DNA of 64,000 nt from JAFAGX01 sp035623255 (GTDB lineage: Bacteria > Acidobacteriota > Terriglobia > Terriglobales > Acidobacteriaceae): positions 1-64,000 of the forward strand of contig DASPTU010000106.1 of the NCBI GenBank assembly GCA_035623255.1. The letters run 5' to 3'. Positions 7,704 through 16,051 of the stretch are shown in pieces. The position numbers and the translations under genes are program-made. Within the stretch, counting starts at the first letter, position 1, and each line of letters begins with the position of its first letter. The notes beneath the pieces are model-generated. The model searched no databases, was not told where the DNA came from, and saw only the letters and a program-made list of their open reading frames with translations.

Positions 7704-9557
7704 CTATTGCAGGAGCGTCACAATCCCCCGCCCGCCATCCACACGAATACGCTGGCCGTCCCTGATTTTCTGTGTAGCCGTACCCGTACCGACCACTGCC
7801 GGCAAGCCGTATTCCCGCGCGACGATTGCCGCGTGGCTCATCGAGCCACCGATGTCGGAGACCGCCGCCGCAATCTTCTGGAAAACCGGCGCCCAGCTGG
7901 GATTCGTAACGTGGCAGACCAGGATGTCGCCATGCCGCAAGCGACCGATCTCGTCTACCGACATGACTACCCTGGCGACGCCATCCACGACTCCGCTGGA
8001 GGCGGCGAATCCTTTGATCTCATTGGAATCCGGCTTCTCGCCTGCTGCCAGCCACGTTTCCAGGTTTTCACGTGTGATTCCCCACAGCATGACGATCGCA
8101 GGATCATCGATCACGTCGGGAACGGGTCCAAGCGCGGGTGGAGTTTCGTGCTTGGCCCATTCAGCGATTGCGGCTTTGCGCTCCTTGATGATTGCGGGCC
8201 AGCGAGCGGGTCCGCGGGGCGGCGACCCATTTGACCAGGAAGTCATCAGATCGACAATCGCCGCCTCCACTTCGAAATGAGTCAGTTGAAAAATGTCCTC
8301 GGCGCTTGCGAAGAAGTCATGTCCGGCCAAGAGGGCCCCGAACTCCCGAATCTTGTTGAAGAACAGGTTGGTGTACCAGTGCTCACAATAGAATTTGTGT
8401 CCTTCGACATACGGGAACACGCGATGTGCGAGCTGAATCATCTGGTCATAGGCGGCACGCTCGTCATCGCTGTTCAGCAATTCGCGGTAATTGTGAATGA
8501 GCTGCTGGCGCTCGGTCATCAGCTTGTCGATCGGTCGCTCGATCCGCTCACCAGATTTTGCATTGGCGATGTAGCCTGGCAGAGAGGCAAAGGGCATCGA
8601 GAGGTCATCGTTCCAGGAACGATGGTAGTGGTAGAAGCCGTCGCCGACATTGATGTTGAACCAGGGGTCCCGAGAGTCGGCCAGCTCTTCCAGCCACTTC
8701 CTACCCGGCACGGAATGCTCCAACGATTTAATGATCTCAGCCGGAGCGACGCCTTCACGGAAGACGTCATCGACGCTCAGCTCGATGGCGCGTTTGGCCA
8801 GACGCCTAAGCTCGTCGTCGGGACGAAAGATTTCCGCTTCCATCCCTGCAACCATGCGGGCCGCGGTCTGTTCGCTGATCTCCGGAAACGCCTTTTTACA
8901 AAAATCGAAGAAGGTAAGGTAAGCGCCATACCCGAGCAGCAGGAACTCGAAGTGGTGGTGCCACATGCGGAAGTAGCCTTCCAGGGTCTTCTGGTAGATA
9001 TCGAGTAGGTAGTGGTTGGACGCAATGCCGCGCCCGGCGTGTACGTGCTCCAACGGCTCGAACTCGGGTAGGGAGAGCTTCGGCAACGCCTCCGCTACCC
9101 GGATCAGGCCCATCATCTTGTTCTTCCACTGGGCGAATAATTCTTCCCAGTGTTCGTAGTAATAGAAGGCCCGTTGCTGGAATTCTCGTGTGCGGCGGGC
9201 AATTTCGGCTGGATCGGTCACGGCGTTGCCGCCGATGTAGATGCGCCCGTTGATGATGCGATAGTCAATTCCGAGCGTCGTCGGCAAGCTGTGCACTCGC
9301 GTGTTGGCTGCGCCCAAGGCGCAGTAAGCGGCTTCTGCGGTAACGACGTCGAAGGCGCACATCGGTTCCGGAAAATGCATGGAATTGTAGAACCAGAAGC
9401 GTTCGTCGTCCTCTTTGGTGAACTGCATGTAATAGGGATAGGCGGCCTGTGCCTGCTCTGTGCCCGCAACAATCTGCAAAGAACTCGGAAGCGGGAAACA
9501 TCTCGTCTTGACGGTTGCGCTTATAGATACCTCCCGATCGAACGTCCCTGTTCGCAC
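7704..9557 (-). CDS. PEP-utilising kinase large subunit (PpsA/HpeI-like), swivelling His domain
   Basis: A protein of up to 617 residues. The C-terminal 90 residues are a PEP-utilisers mobile domain with the phosphohistidine motif GGSMSHAAIVAREYGLPAVV; the His is residue 575 (codon 7835-7833). The first 500 residues are a helical substrate region (RFWFYNSMHFPEPM, GIDYRIINGRIYIGG) like that of phenylphosphate synthase and related aryl kinases, and unlike PEP synthase. The PEP-binding TIM barrel of PEP synthase and PPDK is absent. It probably passes phosphate from its partner (6013-7062) to a phenolic hydroxyl. It is first in the operon. The start is uncertain: GTG at 9557 or a TTG further in, since conservation begins near residue 40. 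Confidence 0.8.
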   Translation of the reverse strand: MRTGTFDREVSISATVKTRCFPLPSSLQIVAGTEQAQAAYPYYMQFTKEDDERFWFYNSMHFPEPMCAFDVVTAEAAYCALGAANTRVHSLPTTLGIDYRIINGRIYIGGNAVTDPAEIARRTREFQQRAFYYYEHWEELFAQWKNKMMGLIRVAEALPKLSLPEFEPLEHVHAGRGIASNHYLLDIYQKTLEGYFRMWHHHFEFLLLGYGAYLTFFDFCKKAFPEISEQTAARMVAGMEAEIFRPDDELRRLAKRAIELSVDDVFREGVAPAEIIKSLEHSVPGRKWLEELADSRDPWFNINVGDGFYHYHRSWNDDLSMPFASLPGYIANAKSGERIERPIDKLMTERQQLIHNYRELLNSDDERAAYDQMIQLAHRVFPYVEGHKFYCEHWYTNLFFNKIREFGALLAGHDFFASAEDIFQLTHFEVEAAIVDLMTSWSNGSPPRGPARWPAIIKERKAAIAEWAKHETPPALGPVPDVIDDPAIVMLWGITRENLETWLAAGEKPDSNEIKGFAASSGVVDGVARVVMSVDEIGRLRHGDILVCHVTNPSWAPVFQKIAAAVSDIGGSMSHAAIVAREYGLPAVVGTGTATQKIRDGQRIRVDGGRGIVTLLQ

Positions 9558-9740
9558 AGCCGCAGACCGCTGAGCTTTGCTGAAGATCCCACACTACCCG
9601 GCACTTTCAGGGACATGAACTCCCCGCAAATGATGGGCGAGATTATACCCCCGCATGCAACCGGTGGAGTGCGCACGAACGAATAACTGAATTACACGGC
9701 TGCCTGTACCTGTAATCGATTTCCTGCAAAGTCCGTGCTT

Positions 9741-9754
9741 TTAAGGATACTGAA
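9741..9754. promoter_or_regulatory. Candidate operator TTAAGGATACTGAA
   Basis: It matches 11 of 14 positions of the palindrome TTCAGTATACTGAA, with the right half (ATACTGAA) intact. It lies in the gap between the marR gene and the kinase/carboxylase operon, about 185 bp upstream of the operon's first codon. It is the weakest of the five copies except for the copy at 17105. Confidence 0.5.
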
Positions 9755-9795
9755 TCGCCGAAGTGAAAGGGACAACGCATTACATCTGAGAGCAG

Positions 9796-10323
9796 CTAGC
9801 GCCTGCCATTTCCTGATCCGGAGCGATCAAGAGGGGCACGGCTTTCGTCGTTGTTCAAGTGAACGAATCTCTTCAGGAGATGCATAAAGACTTTCTGCTC
9901 TTCCCTGTTGAGTGCCTGAAGCAAGCGACTTGCCAGAACGGTGCTGCGCGGAACAAGTTTCTTCAGCAGGGCAGTCCCTTCCGGGGTGAGATGAAGCAAG
10001 CGAAAACGCTTGCTCTTCATAGGCATCATCCGGCGGACGAGTCCACGTTCTTCCAGCCGCACTGCCAGATCCGCGGCGGTTGACGTATCGAGGGCGCAAA
10101 ATTTCGCCAGCGTTACCTGATCTATCCCTGGATGCTCCTGAAGAACTCGTAAGACGCAATATTGAACTGGCGTCACGCCATTGCCCATCGTCGAATGGAA
10201 CATTGAAACAGCTATCTGCTGGGCGCGACGGATCAAGTGGCCGGGCTCGTCGTACACTTCGCCGCGTGAACCATTGGTACGCCCAGCCTTTCGAATTAAC
10301 GGGCGGTTGGCGTTGGGGCTCAT
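9796..10323 (-). CDS. MarR family transcriptional regulator
   Basis: A 175-residue winged-helix protein. The core reads GVTPVQYCVLRVLQEHPGID, then a recognition-helix region LDTSTAADLAVRLEERGLVRR, a basic wing (MKSKRFRLLHLTPEG) and a C-terminal dimerisation helix. The ATG at 10323 has GGGA ahead. MarR repressors in aromatic clusters often respond to aromatic CoA thioesters or free phenolic acids. The gene sits between the kinase operon and the divergent feruloyl-CoA synthetase gene. A 14-bp palindrome is found at five nearby promoters, which makes this protein the most likely local controller; binding is inferred, not shown. Confidence 0.92.
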   Translation of the reverse strand: MSPNANRPLIRKAGRTNGSRGEVYDEPGHLIRRAQQIAVSMFHSTMGNGVTPVQYCVLRVLQEHPGIDQVTLAKFCALDTSTAADLAVRLEERGLVRRMMPMKSKRFRLLHLTPEGTALLKKLVPRSTVLASRLLQALNREEQKVFMHLLKRFVHLNNDESRAPLDRSGSGNGRR

Positions 10324-10402
10324 TCTAAGTCCCTATTGTAAGGGAAATCTGAGGACTTCCCACCCCTTGCGGCCGGCAGATACATCCACTAAGCTCGTCG
10401 CG

Positions 10403-10416
10403 TTGAGTACACTGAA
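10403..10416. promoter_or_regulatory. Candidate operator TTGAGTACACTGAA at the fcs start
   Basis: It matches 12 of 14 positions of TTCAGTATACTGAA. It coincides with the TTG proposed as the fcs start codon, so either the message is leaderless or nearly so, or translation begins elsewhere and the site lies within the leader. It is about 80 bp from the divergent marR start. Confidence 0.55.
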
Positions 10417-12271
10417 CAGCAGCACCCAAAATCTACCGTTTCGGCCGGTGCGATTCTTTTCGCCCGACGTGGAGCTGACGCGCCGGGGGGATGGCAGTTT
10501 GCTGATGCGATCAGCCGAACCTCTCCGTGATTACGACCACCGAGTGGGGGATTGGCTCGATCGCTGGGCGCAGGAGGCGCCAGCCCGTATCTTTATCATC
10601 GAGCAAGCTGAAGGCGGCGAACGGTGTATCTCCTATAAGCATGCTCAAGAGGCGGTGCTGCTCCTCGCCGAGGGATTGCTCAGCTACGAACTAGGCCCGG
10701 ACCGGCCGCTCGCAATTCTCGCCGCGAATGGGATTGATCACGCGCTCGTGATGTTGGCTGCGCTTTACGTCGGCATTCCGATTGCTCCCATCGCTCCCGC
10801 CTATGCTCTCCAGTCCATCGATTACGCCAAGCTGTCTTATGCCTTCGAGTTGTTAACACCGGGAATGGCCGTCGTTGATGATGGCCTGCTTTATCGCAAA
10901 CCGATTGAGCAGGCACTCAAGGCGAATATTCCGGTTATAGCCCTTCGGAACGCGCCAGCATGGCCGGACATGCGGGATTTTGCATCGCTCAAGGGCAATG
11001 GCAGCCGTCGGGATGAAGTGCGCGCAGCGGCGGAGAGGGTCGGCCGTGAAACGATTGCGAAATTCCTGTTTACCTCCGGATCGACTGGCATGCCGAAGGC
11101 CGTGATCAACACTCACGGCATGATTTGCTCGAACTCCCAGATGAAGCGGCAGGTGGCACCGTGCCTGGAAGAAGAGCCGCCGATAATGGTGGATTGGGCC
11201 CCGTGGAATCACACCGCAGGCAGCAACAGCAATTTCAGCATCATTCTTCACAATGGCGGCACGTTGTATATCGACCCGGGTAAACCAACTCCTGCTCTGT
11301 TTGGGGCAAGCCTGGAATTGCTGCGGCGGGTATCGCCGACTATCTACTTCAACGTGCCTCGCGGCTACGAGCTATTGATCCCTCACCTGGAGGCCGACCG
11401 CGCCTTCCGCGAGCGCTTTTTTCAACGCCTGAAGTTTCTCTGGTACGCAGCGGCATCGATGCAGCCGGCGACCTGGTTTGATCTGGAACGGCTTGCGGTG
11501 GAAACGGTAGGACACAGGATTCTCACCGTAAGCGGTCTTGGTATGACCGAGACCGCGCCTATTGCGCTCTTTGGCAATGCGAACGCGAGCGGTCCCGGCG
11601 TGGTTGGCATACCCGTCGCAGGCGTCGAGCTCAAGCTGATCCCCGACGACAGCAGCTTCGAGGTCCGCTATCGGGGTCCAAATGTTACTCCCGGCTATTG
11701 GCGCGACCCGCAGGCAACCCAGGCTGCTTTCGATGAGGAAGGCTTTCTGCGTTCGGGCGATCTGCTGAGTTTTATTGATCCGGAACGGCCTCAGGCCGGT
11801 ATGCGTTTCGATGGCAGGATGAATGAAGTCTTCAAGCTGGACTCGGGAACGAAAGTCAGCGCCGGAAAGCTGCGGCTGGACGCGCTGGATATCCTCCGTC
11901 CTTTGGCCAATGAAGTTGTGGTCGCTGGGGCGGATCGGAAGGACGTGCGTATCCTTATCTTCCCCGACTGGGAGGCATGCGCCGCCGCTGCCGGTTTGGA
12001 GCACGAAGCCAAGCCCACTCACATCGCCTCCAACTCGACCCTTAGAGAAATGTTCCACGAACGCCTGGCCAAACTGTATGCCGCGGGAACCGGCAGTTCC
12101 AACCGCATCGTGGCTGCGTTGCTGGTCGAGGTCCCGCCGTCAAACGCGGCGGGCGAACTGACGGAGAAAGGCACCGTTAACAGCCGCGCCTTGCAGCGGA
12201 ACCGACCCGAACTCCTCGAAGCTTTGTTCGGGGATGCGGATGATCGAGTGCTGCGTGTGCAACAGAGTTAG
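10403..12271 (+). CDS. fcs: Feruloyl-CoA synthetase-like AMP-dependent ligase
   Basis: An acyl-CoA synthetase of about 622 residues. The adenylation P-loop is FTSGSTGMPKAVINTHG and the A5-type motif is VSGLGMTETAP. The N-terminal stretch (PVRFFSPDVELTRRGDGSLL) is that of bacterial feruloyl-CoA synthases, which make CoA esters of ferulate, p-coumarate or caffeate from ATP and CoA. The frame stays open upstream to 10181 and into marR. Family members have only 10-15 residues before the PVR motif, so TTG 10403 is preferred, with TTG 10367 as an alternative. The C-terminal AMP-binding lid ends near TEKGTVNSRALQRNR. Divergent from marR; convergent with the hydratase/dehydrogenase gene downstream, which would act on its product. 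Confidence 0.88.
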   Translation: MSTLNSSTQNLPFRPVRFFSPDVELTRRGDGSLLMRSAEPLRDYDHRVGDWLDRWAQEAPARIFIIEQAEGGERCISYKHAQEAVLLLAEGLLSYELGPDRPLAILAANGIDHALVMLAALYVGIPIAPIAPAYALQSIDYAKLSYAFELLTPGMAVVDDGLLYRKPIEQALKANIPVIALRNAPAWPDMRDFASLKGNGSRRDEVRAAAERVGRETIAKFLFTSGSTGMPKAVINTHGMICSNSQMKRQVAPCLEEEPPIMVDWAPWNHTAGSNSNFSIILHNGGTLYIDPGKPTPALFGASLELLRRVSPTIYFNVPRGYELLIPHLEADRAFRERFFQRLKFLWYAAASMQPATWFDLERLAVETVGHRILTVSGLGMTETAPIALFGNANASGPGVVGIPVAGVELKLIPDDSSFEVRYRGPNVTPGYWRDPQATQAAFDEEGFLRSGDLLSFIDPERPQAGMRFDGRMNEVFKLDSGTKVSAGKLRLDALDILRPLANEVVVAGADRKDVRILIFPDWEACAAAAGLEHEAKPTHIASNSTLREMFHERLAKLYAAGTGSSNRIVAALLVEVPPSNAAGELTEKGTVNSRALQRNRPELLEALFGDADDRVLRVQQS

Positions 12272-12367
12272 AGTCCCGCACAAAAAGCAGGTTTCCCGAC
12301 TTCGCACGATAATCGCTTCGCTGGCGATCCAACTCCGCTCGAAATGACAAACGAAAGCGAACAGTTA

Positions 12368-14488
12368 CTACCGGGACACTGAGCTCTCGTCCCACTCTTC
12401 GAAAGTCGAGTCCGCGGCCGCAAGGCGCTCGATCAACTCGGCTGGACGCCAGTAATAACCGAGTTTCTTATGGTAGAGGCGAATGCGCTGTAACACGTGG
12501 GAGAGTCCGAGCGTGTCAGCGTGGAACATCGGCCCTCCGAGGTGGCGGGGAAAACCGTAACCGCTCGTCCAGACTACGTCGATGTCGCCCGCGCACGCTG
12601 CGATGCCTTCTTCGAGAACCATCGCACCCACGTTGATGAGAGACAAGATGCATCGCTCAACAATCTCTTCGTCGTTGATTTCCCGCTGTTCAATACCTCT
12701 CTCCGAGGCCAGCTTCTCGATAAGACTGATTACTTCTGGATCTGGCATAGCTTCGCGGCTGCCATTCTCATAACGATAGAAACCGCGACCCGTCTTCTGG
12801 CCAAGCCATCCCATTTCCGTGAGGCGGTCGGCGATGACGAAATAGGGGCCGGGACGATTCTCGTGTTTGAAAAGCTGGACTCGTGCCTTCGTGCCAACAT
12901 CATTGCCGCCCAGGTCGCTTACCCGTTGCGGCCCCATGGCAAAACCGAAGTTCTCGAGCGCCGCGTCCACCTGGGCTGGCGTTGCTCCTTCAAGCAGCAA
13001 CTGCTCGGCCTCACGAAAGTAGCCATCGAGCATCATCCGATTCCCGATGAAACCGAAGGCGTCGCGCGAGACAACCGGAACCTTCTTGAGCAGTTTTGCG
13101 ACGCGGAACGCTGTGGACAAGGTTTCAGGCGAGGTGTGGTCAGTGCGTACGATCTCCAGCAGCTTCGAGGCGTGAGCCGGAACGAAGAAATGCATGCCCA
13201 ACACCCGTTCCGGATGCGATGTGGCGCGGGCCAGTTCGGTCACAGAAAGAGTAGAGGTATTGGTGGCAAGGAGCCGCTCGGGAGGAAGAACAGAATCGAG
13301 TGTCGACAACACGTCCTTCTTCAACTCCATATTCTCAAAGACAGCTTCGATAACCAGATCGGCGTCCGCCACTTCGGTTCGGGCTTCGGTGCTGCGGATG
13401 CGATGAATGCGATCTTCGGCAACATTCTGAGTGAGGCGGCCACGCTTGACGCTGGAGGCATACGTTGACTGGACAATTTCACGGCTGCGGGTAAGTGCAG
13501 CAGGATCGTTATCGTGGATCAGCACATCCAGCCCGGCGTCTGCGAGGGCAATCGCGATGCCGCTACCCATCGTCCCCGCGCCGATCACCGCCGCCCGTTG
13601 GATCGCAGGCGGCTGCGCTTGCTTGGCATCAGCGGAAGATAGTCGGCTTAATTTGGCGGATTCGCGCTCCGCAAAGAATACGTGGCGAAGCGCCAGACTC
13701 TCACGCGACACCAGCGACTTTTGCGCGAGGGTGGTTTCAATCGCGATGCCTTGCGAGAAAGGCAGCCTCGAGGCTTTGATTGCTTCTATTACCAGATTCT
13801 GGGTCGTGCGCCCCTTCAAGGCACGAGCATGCGCAAGCAATGCTGCGCCAATCTCGGCATCGTCGAGATCCCCGGTGACAGTGCGCTTGCACGTCGGGCG
13901 CGGGCCGAGTTTCTCTTGCACAAGGTGGTTGCTGAATCTGAGCGCGGCTTCACGCAGATCGTCTTCCACAACCTCATCGACCAGACCCCTGGCCTTTGCA
14001 TCCAGCGCCGAAACGGGCGTGCCAGACAGAATCATACCCAGGGCAGCGCGAGCCCCAATCAGCCTCGGAAGTCGTTGCGTCCCACCAGCACCCGGGATAA
14101 TTCCCAGGGTGATCTCCGGCATTCCGAGTCTTGCGTTCTTGTGGGTGATTCGATAATGGCAGGCCATCGCCAGCTCGAGTCCCCCACCCAAAGCGAGCCC
14201 TTGTATCGCAGCGACTACGGGGATAGGACAAGCCTCAATTCTGGCTTCAACTTGTTGCAGGGACGGCTCTCCCAGAGGTTGATCGAATTCGGCAATATCG
14301 GCGCCTGCGCTGAACAGGTCGCCGCTACTCAGGATCAGAAGTGCCCTGATGCCGGAGTGCCTTTCTGCCTGCGCAATCGCATCAACGAGCCCAAGCCTTA
14401 CGGAATGACTGATCGCGTTCACTGGAGGATTGTGTATGCGAATCAGCCCCACAGGGCCTACCTCGTCGAATGTCACGACTTCTGTCAC
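12368..14488 (-). CDS. Fused enoyl-CoA hydratase / 3-hydroxyacyl-CoA dehydrogenase (FadB-like)
   Basis: About 706 residues. Residues 1-190 are a crotonase domain with the oxyanion-hole segment IQGLALGGGLELA and the catalytic-Glu segment MPEITLGIIPGAGGTQRLP. Residues about 300-480 are the NAD-binding dehydrogenase domain (GAGTMGSG), and the rest is the paired 3HCDH C-terminal region. GTG 14488 is chosen because GGAG lies eight bases ahead and the protein then begins TEVVTFDEVGPVGLI, as in the family; ATG 14581 and TTG 14590 are in-frame alternatives. It would hydrate feruloyl-CoA and oxidise it to the beta-ketoacyl-CoA, for cleavage by the amidohydrolase at 24616-25464 or a thiolase. General fatty-acid oxidation is possible, but the context favours phenylpropanoids. 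Confidence 0.88.
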   Translation of the reverse strand: MTEVVTFDEVGPVGLIRIHNPPVNAISHSVRLGLVDAIAQAERHSGIRALLILSSGDLFSAGADIAEFDQPLGEPSLQQVEARIEACPIPVVAAIQGLALGGGLELAMACHYRITHKNARLGMPEITLGIIPGAGGTQRLPRLIGARAALGMILSGTPVSALDAKARGLVDEVVEDDLREAALRFSNHLVQEKLGPRPTCKRTVTGDLDDAEIGAALLAHARALKGRTTQNLVIEAIKASRLPFSQGIAIETTLAQKSLVSRESLALRHVFFAERESAKLSRLSSADAKQAQPPAIQRAAVIGAGTMGSGIAIALADAGLDVLIHDNDPAALTRSREIVQSTYASSVKRGRLTQNVAEDRIHRIRSTEARTEVADADLVIEAVFENMELKKDVLSTLDSVLPPERLLATNTSTLSVTELARATSHPERVLGMHFFVPAHASKLLEIVRTDHTSPETLSTAFRVAKLLKKVPVVSRDAFGFIGNRMMLDGYFREAEQLLLEGATPAQVDAALENFGFAMGPQRVSDLGGNDVGTKARVQLFKHENRPGPYFVIADRLTEMGWLGQKTGRGFYRYENGSREAMPDPEVISLIEKLASERGIEQREINDEEIVERCILSLINVGAMVLEEGIAACAGDIDVVWTSGYGFPRHLGGPMFHADTLGLSHVLQRIRLYHKKLGYYWRPAELIERLAAADSTFEEWDESSVSR

Positions 14489-14602
14489 GCCTGTGTCTCC
14501 GTTCTTTTCCAAGGTAGAAACTACCTCAGACCCGCGGGTTCCGAAGCCCCCGGGGCCGCGTGGGCGATGAATTCTTAGCATATATGACAAAAGGCTTCCA
14601 TG

Positions 14603-14616
14603 TTCCGTATACTGAA
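14603..14616. promoter_or_regulatory. Candidate operator TTCCGTATACTGAA
   Basis: It matches 13 of 14 positions of TTCAGTATACTGAA. It lies in the divergent gap between the hydratase/dehydrogenase gene and ligM, 37 bp before the ligM start, where it could serve both promoters. Confidence 0.65.
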
Positions 14617-14653
14617 CGTCGTTTTGCCCTAGATTCTCGCATGGGGTGCAGAG

Positions 14654-16051
14654 ATGAAAGAAAAAAGTCTGGAAGATTTGTTACAAGCCGCGGGAAATCC
14701 GGTCAACATGCTGCGCAATTCGCAGATTGGCGCTTACATCTATCCGGTCGTTCCGTATGAGTATTCCAATTGGCGCGACGAACAACGCGCGTGGCGCGAG
14801 ACCGCGGTGCTGTTCGATCAATCGCACCATATGGCGAACATTTACGTGGAAGGCCCCGATGCGCTGAGAATGCTCTCCTATCTCGCTACCAACAGTTTTG
14901 CAAAGTTCCCCGTGAATCAAGCCAAGCAATTCGCGCCCTGTAGCCACGACGGTTTTGTGATCGGTGACGGGATTCTTTTTCACCTGGAAGAAAACCGGCT
15001 GGTCTTCGTAGGCCGGGCTCCAGCCGCGAATTGGATTCAATTCCATGGCGAAACCGGTGGTTATGACGTCAGAGTCGAGAAGGATGACAGGTCTCCTTCC
15101 AATCCAAGAGGCAAAGCGGTTGTTCGAACCTGTTACCGCTACCAGATTCAAGGCCCAAACGCACCGCAGATTCTGGAAAAGCTGAACGGCGGCCCAGTCC
15201 CGGAGATCAAGTTCTTCCACATGGACGCGGTCAACATCGCCGGACGCAAAGTGCGTGCACTGCGTCACGGCATGGCTGGCGCTCCGGGGCTGGAGGTTTG
15301 GGGGCCGTATGAAGAACGCGAGGAGATTCGTGCGGCAATTGTAGATGCCGGCAGGGAGTTCGGTCTTAAAGAAGTCGGGGCTCGAGCCTACTCCACTAAC
15401 ACCCTCGAGTCAGGATGGATTCCGTCGCCACTTCCCGGCGTTTACACCGGCGAACGGATGAAAGCCTACCGAAAGTGGTTGCCTGCCACCGGGTACGAGG
15501 GAACGGGTTCGCTAGCCGGCAGCTTCGAGTCGGACAACATTGAGGATTACTACATGACACCGCATGCACTGGGCTACGGCCCATTCATCAAGTTCGACCA
15601 CGACTTTATTGGACGAGAAGCCCTCGAGAAAATGGCCGGCAAGCGGCAGCGGAAGAAGGTAACATTTGCCTGGCACGCCGAAGACGTTGTGAGGGTGTTC
15701 ACCTCCTTGTTCGAGCCCGGAGAAATCTACAAGTATATTGACCTGCCGCAGTCGAATTATGCATCTGCCTCTTACGACAAGGTGGTATTGAGAGGCAAGA
15801 CCGTCGGGCTCTCGATGTTCGCGGGTTACAGCTATAACGAGCGCTCCATGCTCTCTCTGGGGGTTGTTGATCCGGACATTGAGACCGGCGCTGAAGTCAG
15901 GCTGGTGTGGGGCGAAACGGGAGGCGGCACCCGAAAGACGACCGTAGAGAGACACAAGCAAACCGAGATTCGCGCCATCGTCAGCCCGGTGCCCTATTCC
16001 AAAGTTGTTCGCGAGACTTATGCCAAAGGATGGCGCACGGTTCAAGTGTGA
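14654..16051 (+). CDS. ligM: Tetrahydrofolate-dependent aromatic O-demethylase, LigM/DesA-like
   Basis: A 465-residue GcvT-fold protein with an aminomethyltransferase N-terminal fold and a GCV_T C-terminal barrel. Length and sequence fit Sphingobium LigM/DesA (about 470 residues), which move the methyl group of vanillate, 3-O-methylgallate or syringate to tetrahydrofolate, giving protocatechuate, gallate or 3-O-methylgallate. Recognisable stretches are YEYSNWRDEQRAWRETAVLF, FDQSHHMANIYV and the C-terminal LSLGVVDPDIETGAEVRLVWG. The ATG at 14654 follows GGGGTGCAGAG. The neighbour is metF, as in SYK-6, which reoxidises the methyl-THF product. The ends of the two genes overlap tail to tail by 10 bp. 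Which methoxy-arene it prefers cannot be told from sequence. Confidence 0.9.
   Translation: MKEKSLEDLLQAAGNPVNMLRNSQIGAYIYPVVPYEYSNWRDEQRAWRETAVLFDQSHHMANIYVEGPDALRMLSYLATNSFAKFPVNQAKQFAPCSHDGFVIGDGILFHLEENRLVFVGRAPAANWIQFHGETGGYDVRVEKDDRSPSNPRGKAVVRTCYRYQIQGPNAPQILEKLNGGPVPEIKFFHMDAVNIAGRKVRALRHGMAGAPGLEVWGPYEEREEIRAAIVDAGREFGLKEVGARAYSTNTLESGWIPSPLPGVYTGERMKAYRKWLPATGYEGTGSLAGSFESDNIEDYYMTPHALGYGPFIKFDHDFIGREALEKMAGKRQRKKVTFAWHAEDVVRVFTSLFEPGEIYKYIDLPQSNYASASYDKVVLRGKTVGLSMFAGYSYNERSMLSLGVVDPDIETGAEVRLVWGETGGGTRKTTVERHKQTEIRAIVSPVPYSKVVRETYAKGWRTVQV

Noticed and set aside
6013..9557. The kinase subunits as phosphoenolpyruvate synthase or pyruvate phosphate dikinase
   Set aside because: The PEP/pyruvate TIM-barrel domain is absent, the enzyme is split, and the large subunit has a separate helical substrate region as in aryl kinases.
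3217..9557. Anaerobic phenol carboxylation (phenylphosphate carboxylase) cluster
   Set aside because: No UbiD-like carboxylase genes are present; the biotin-dependent carboxyltransferase points to a ketone instead, and oxygen-dependent enzymes surround the operon.
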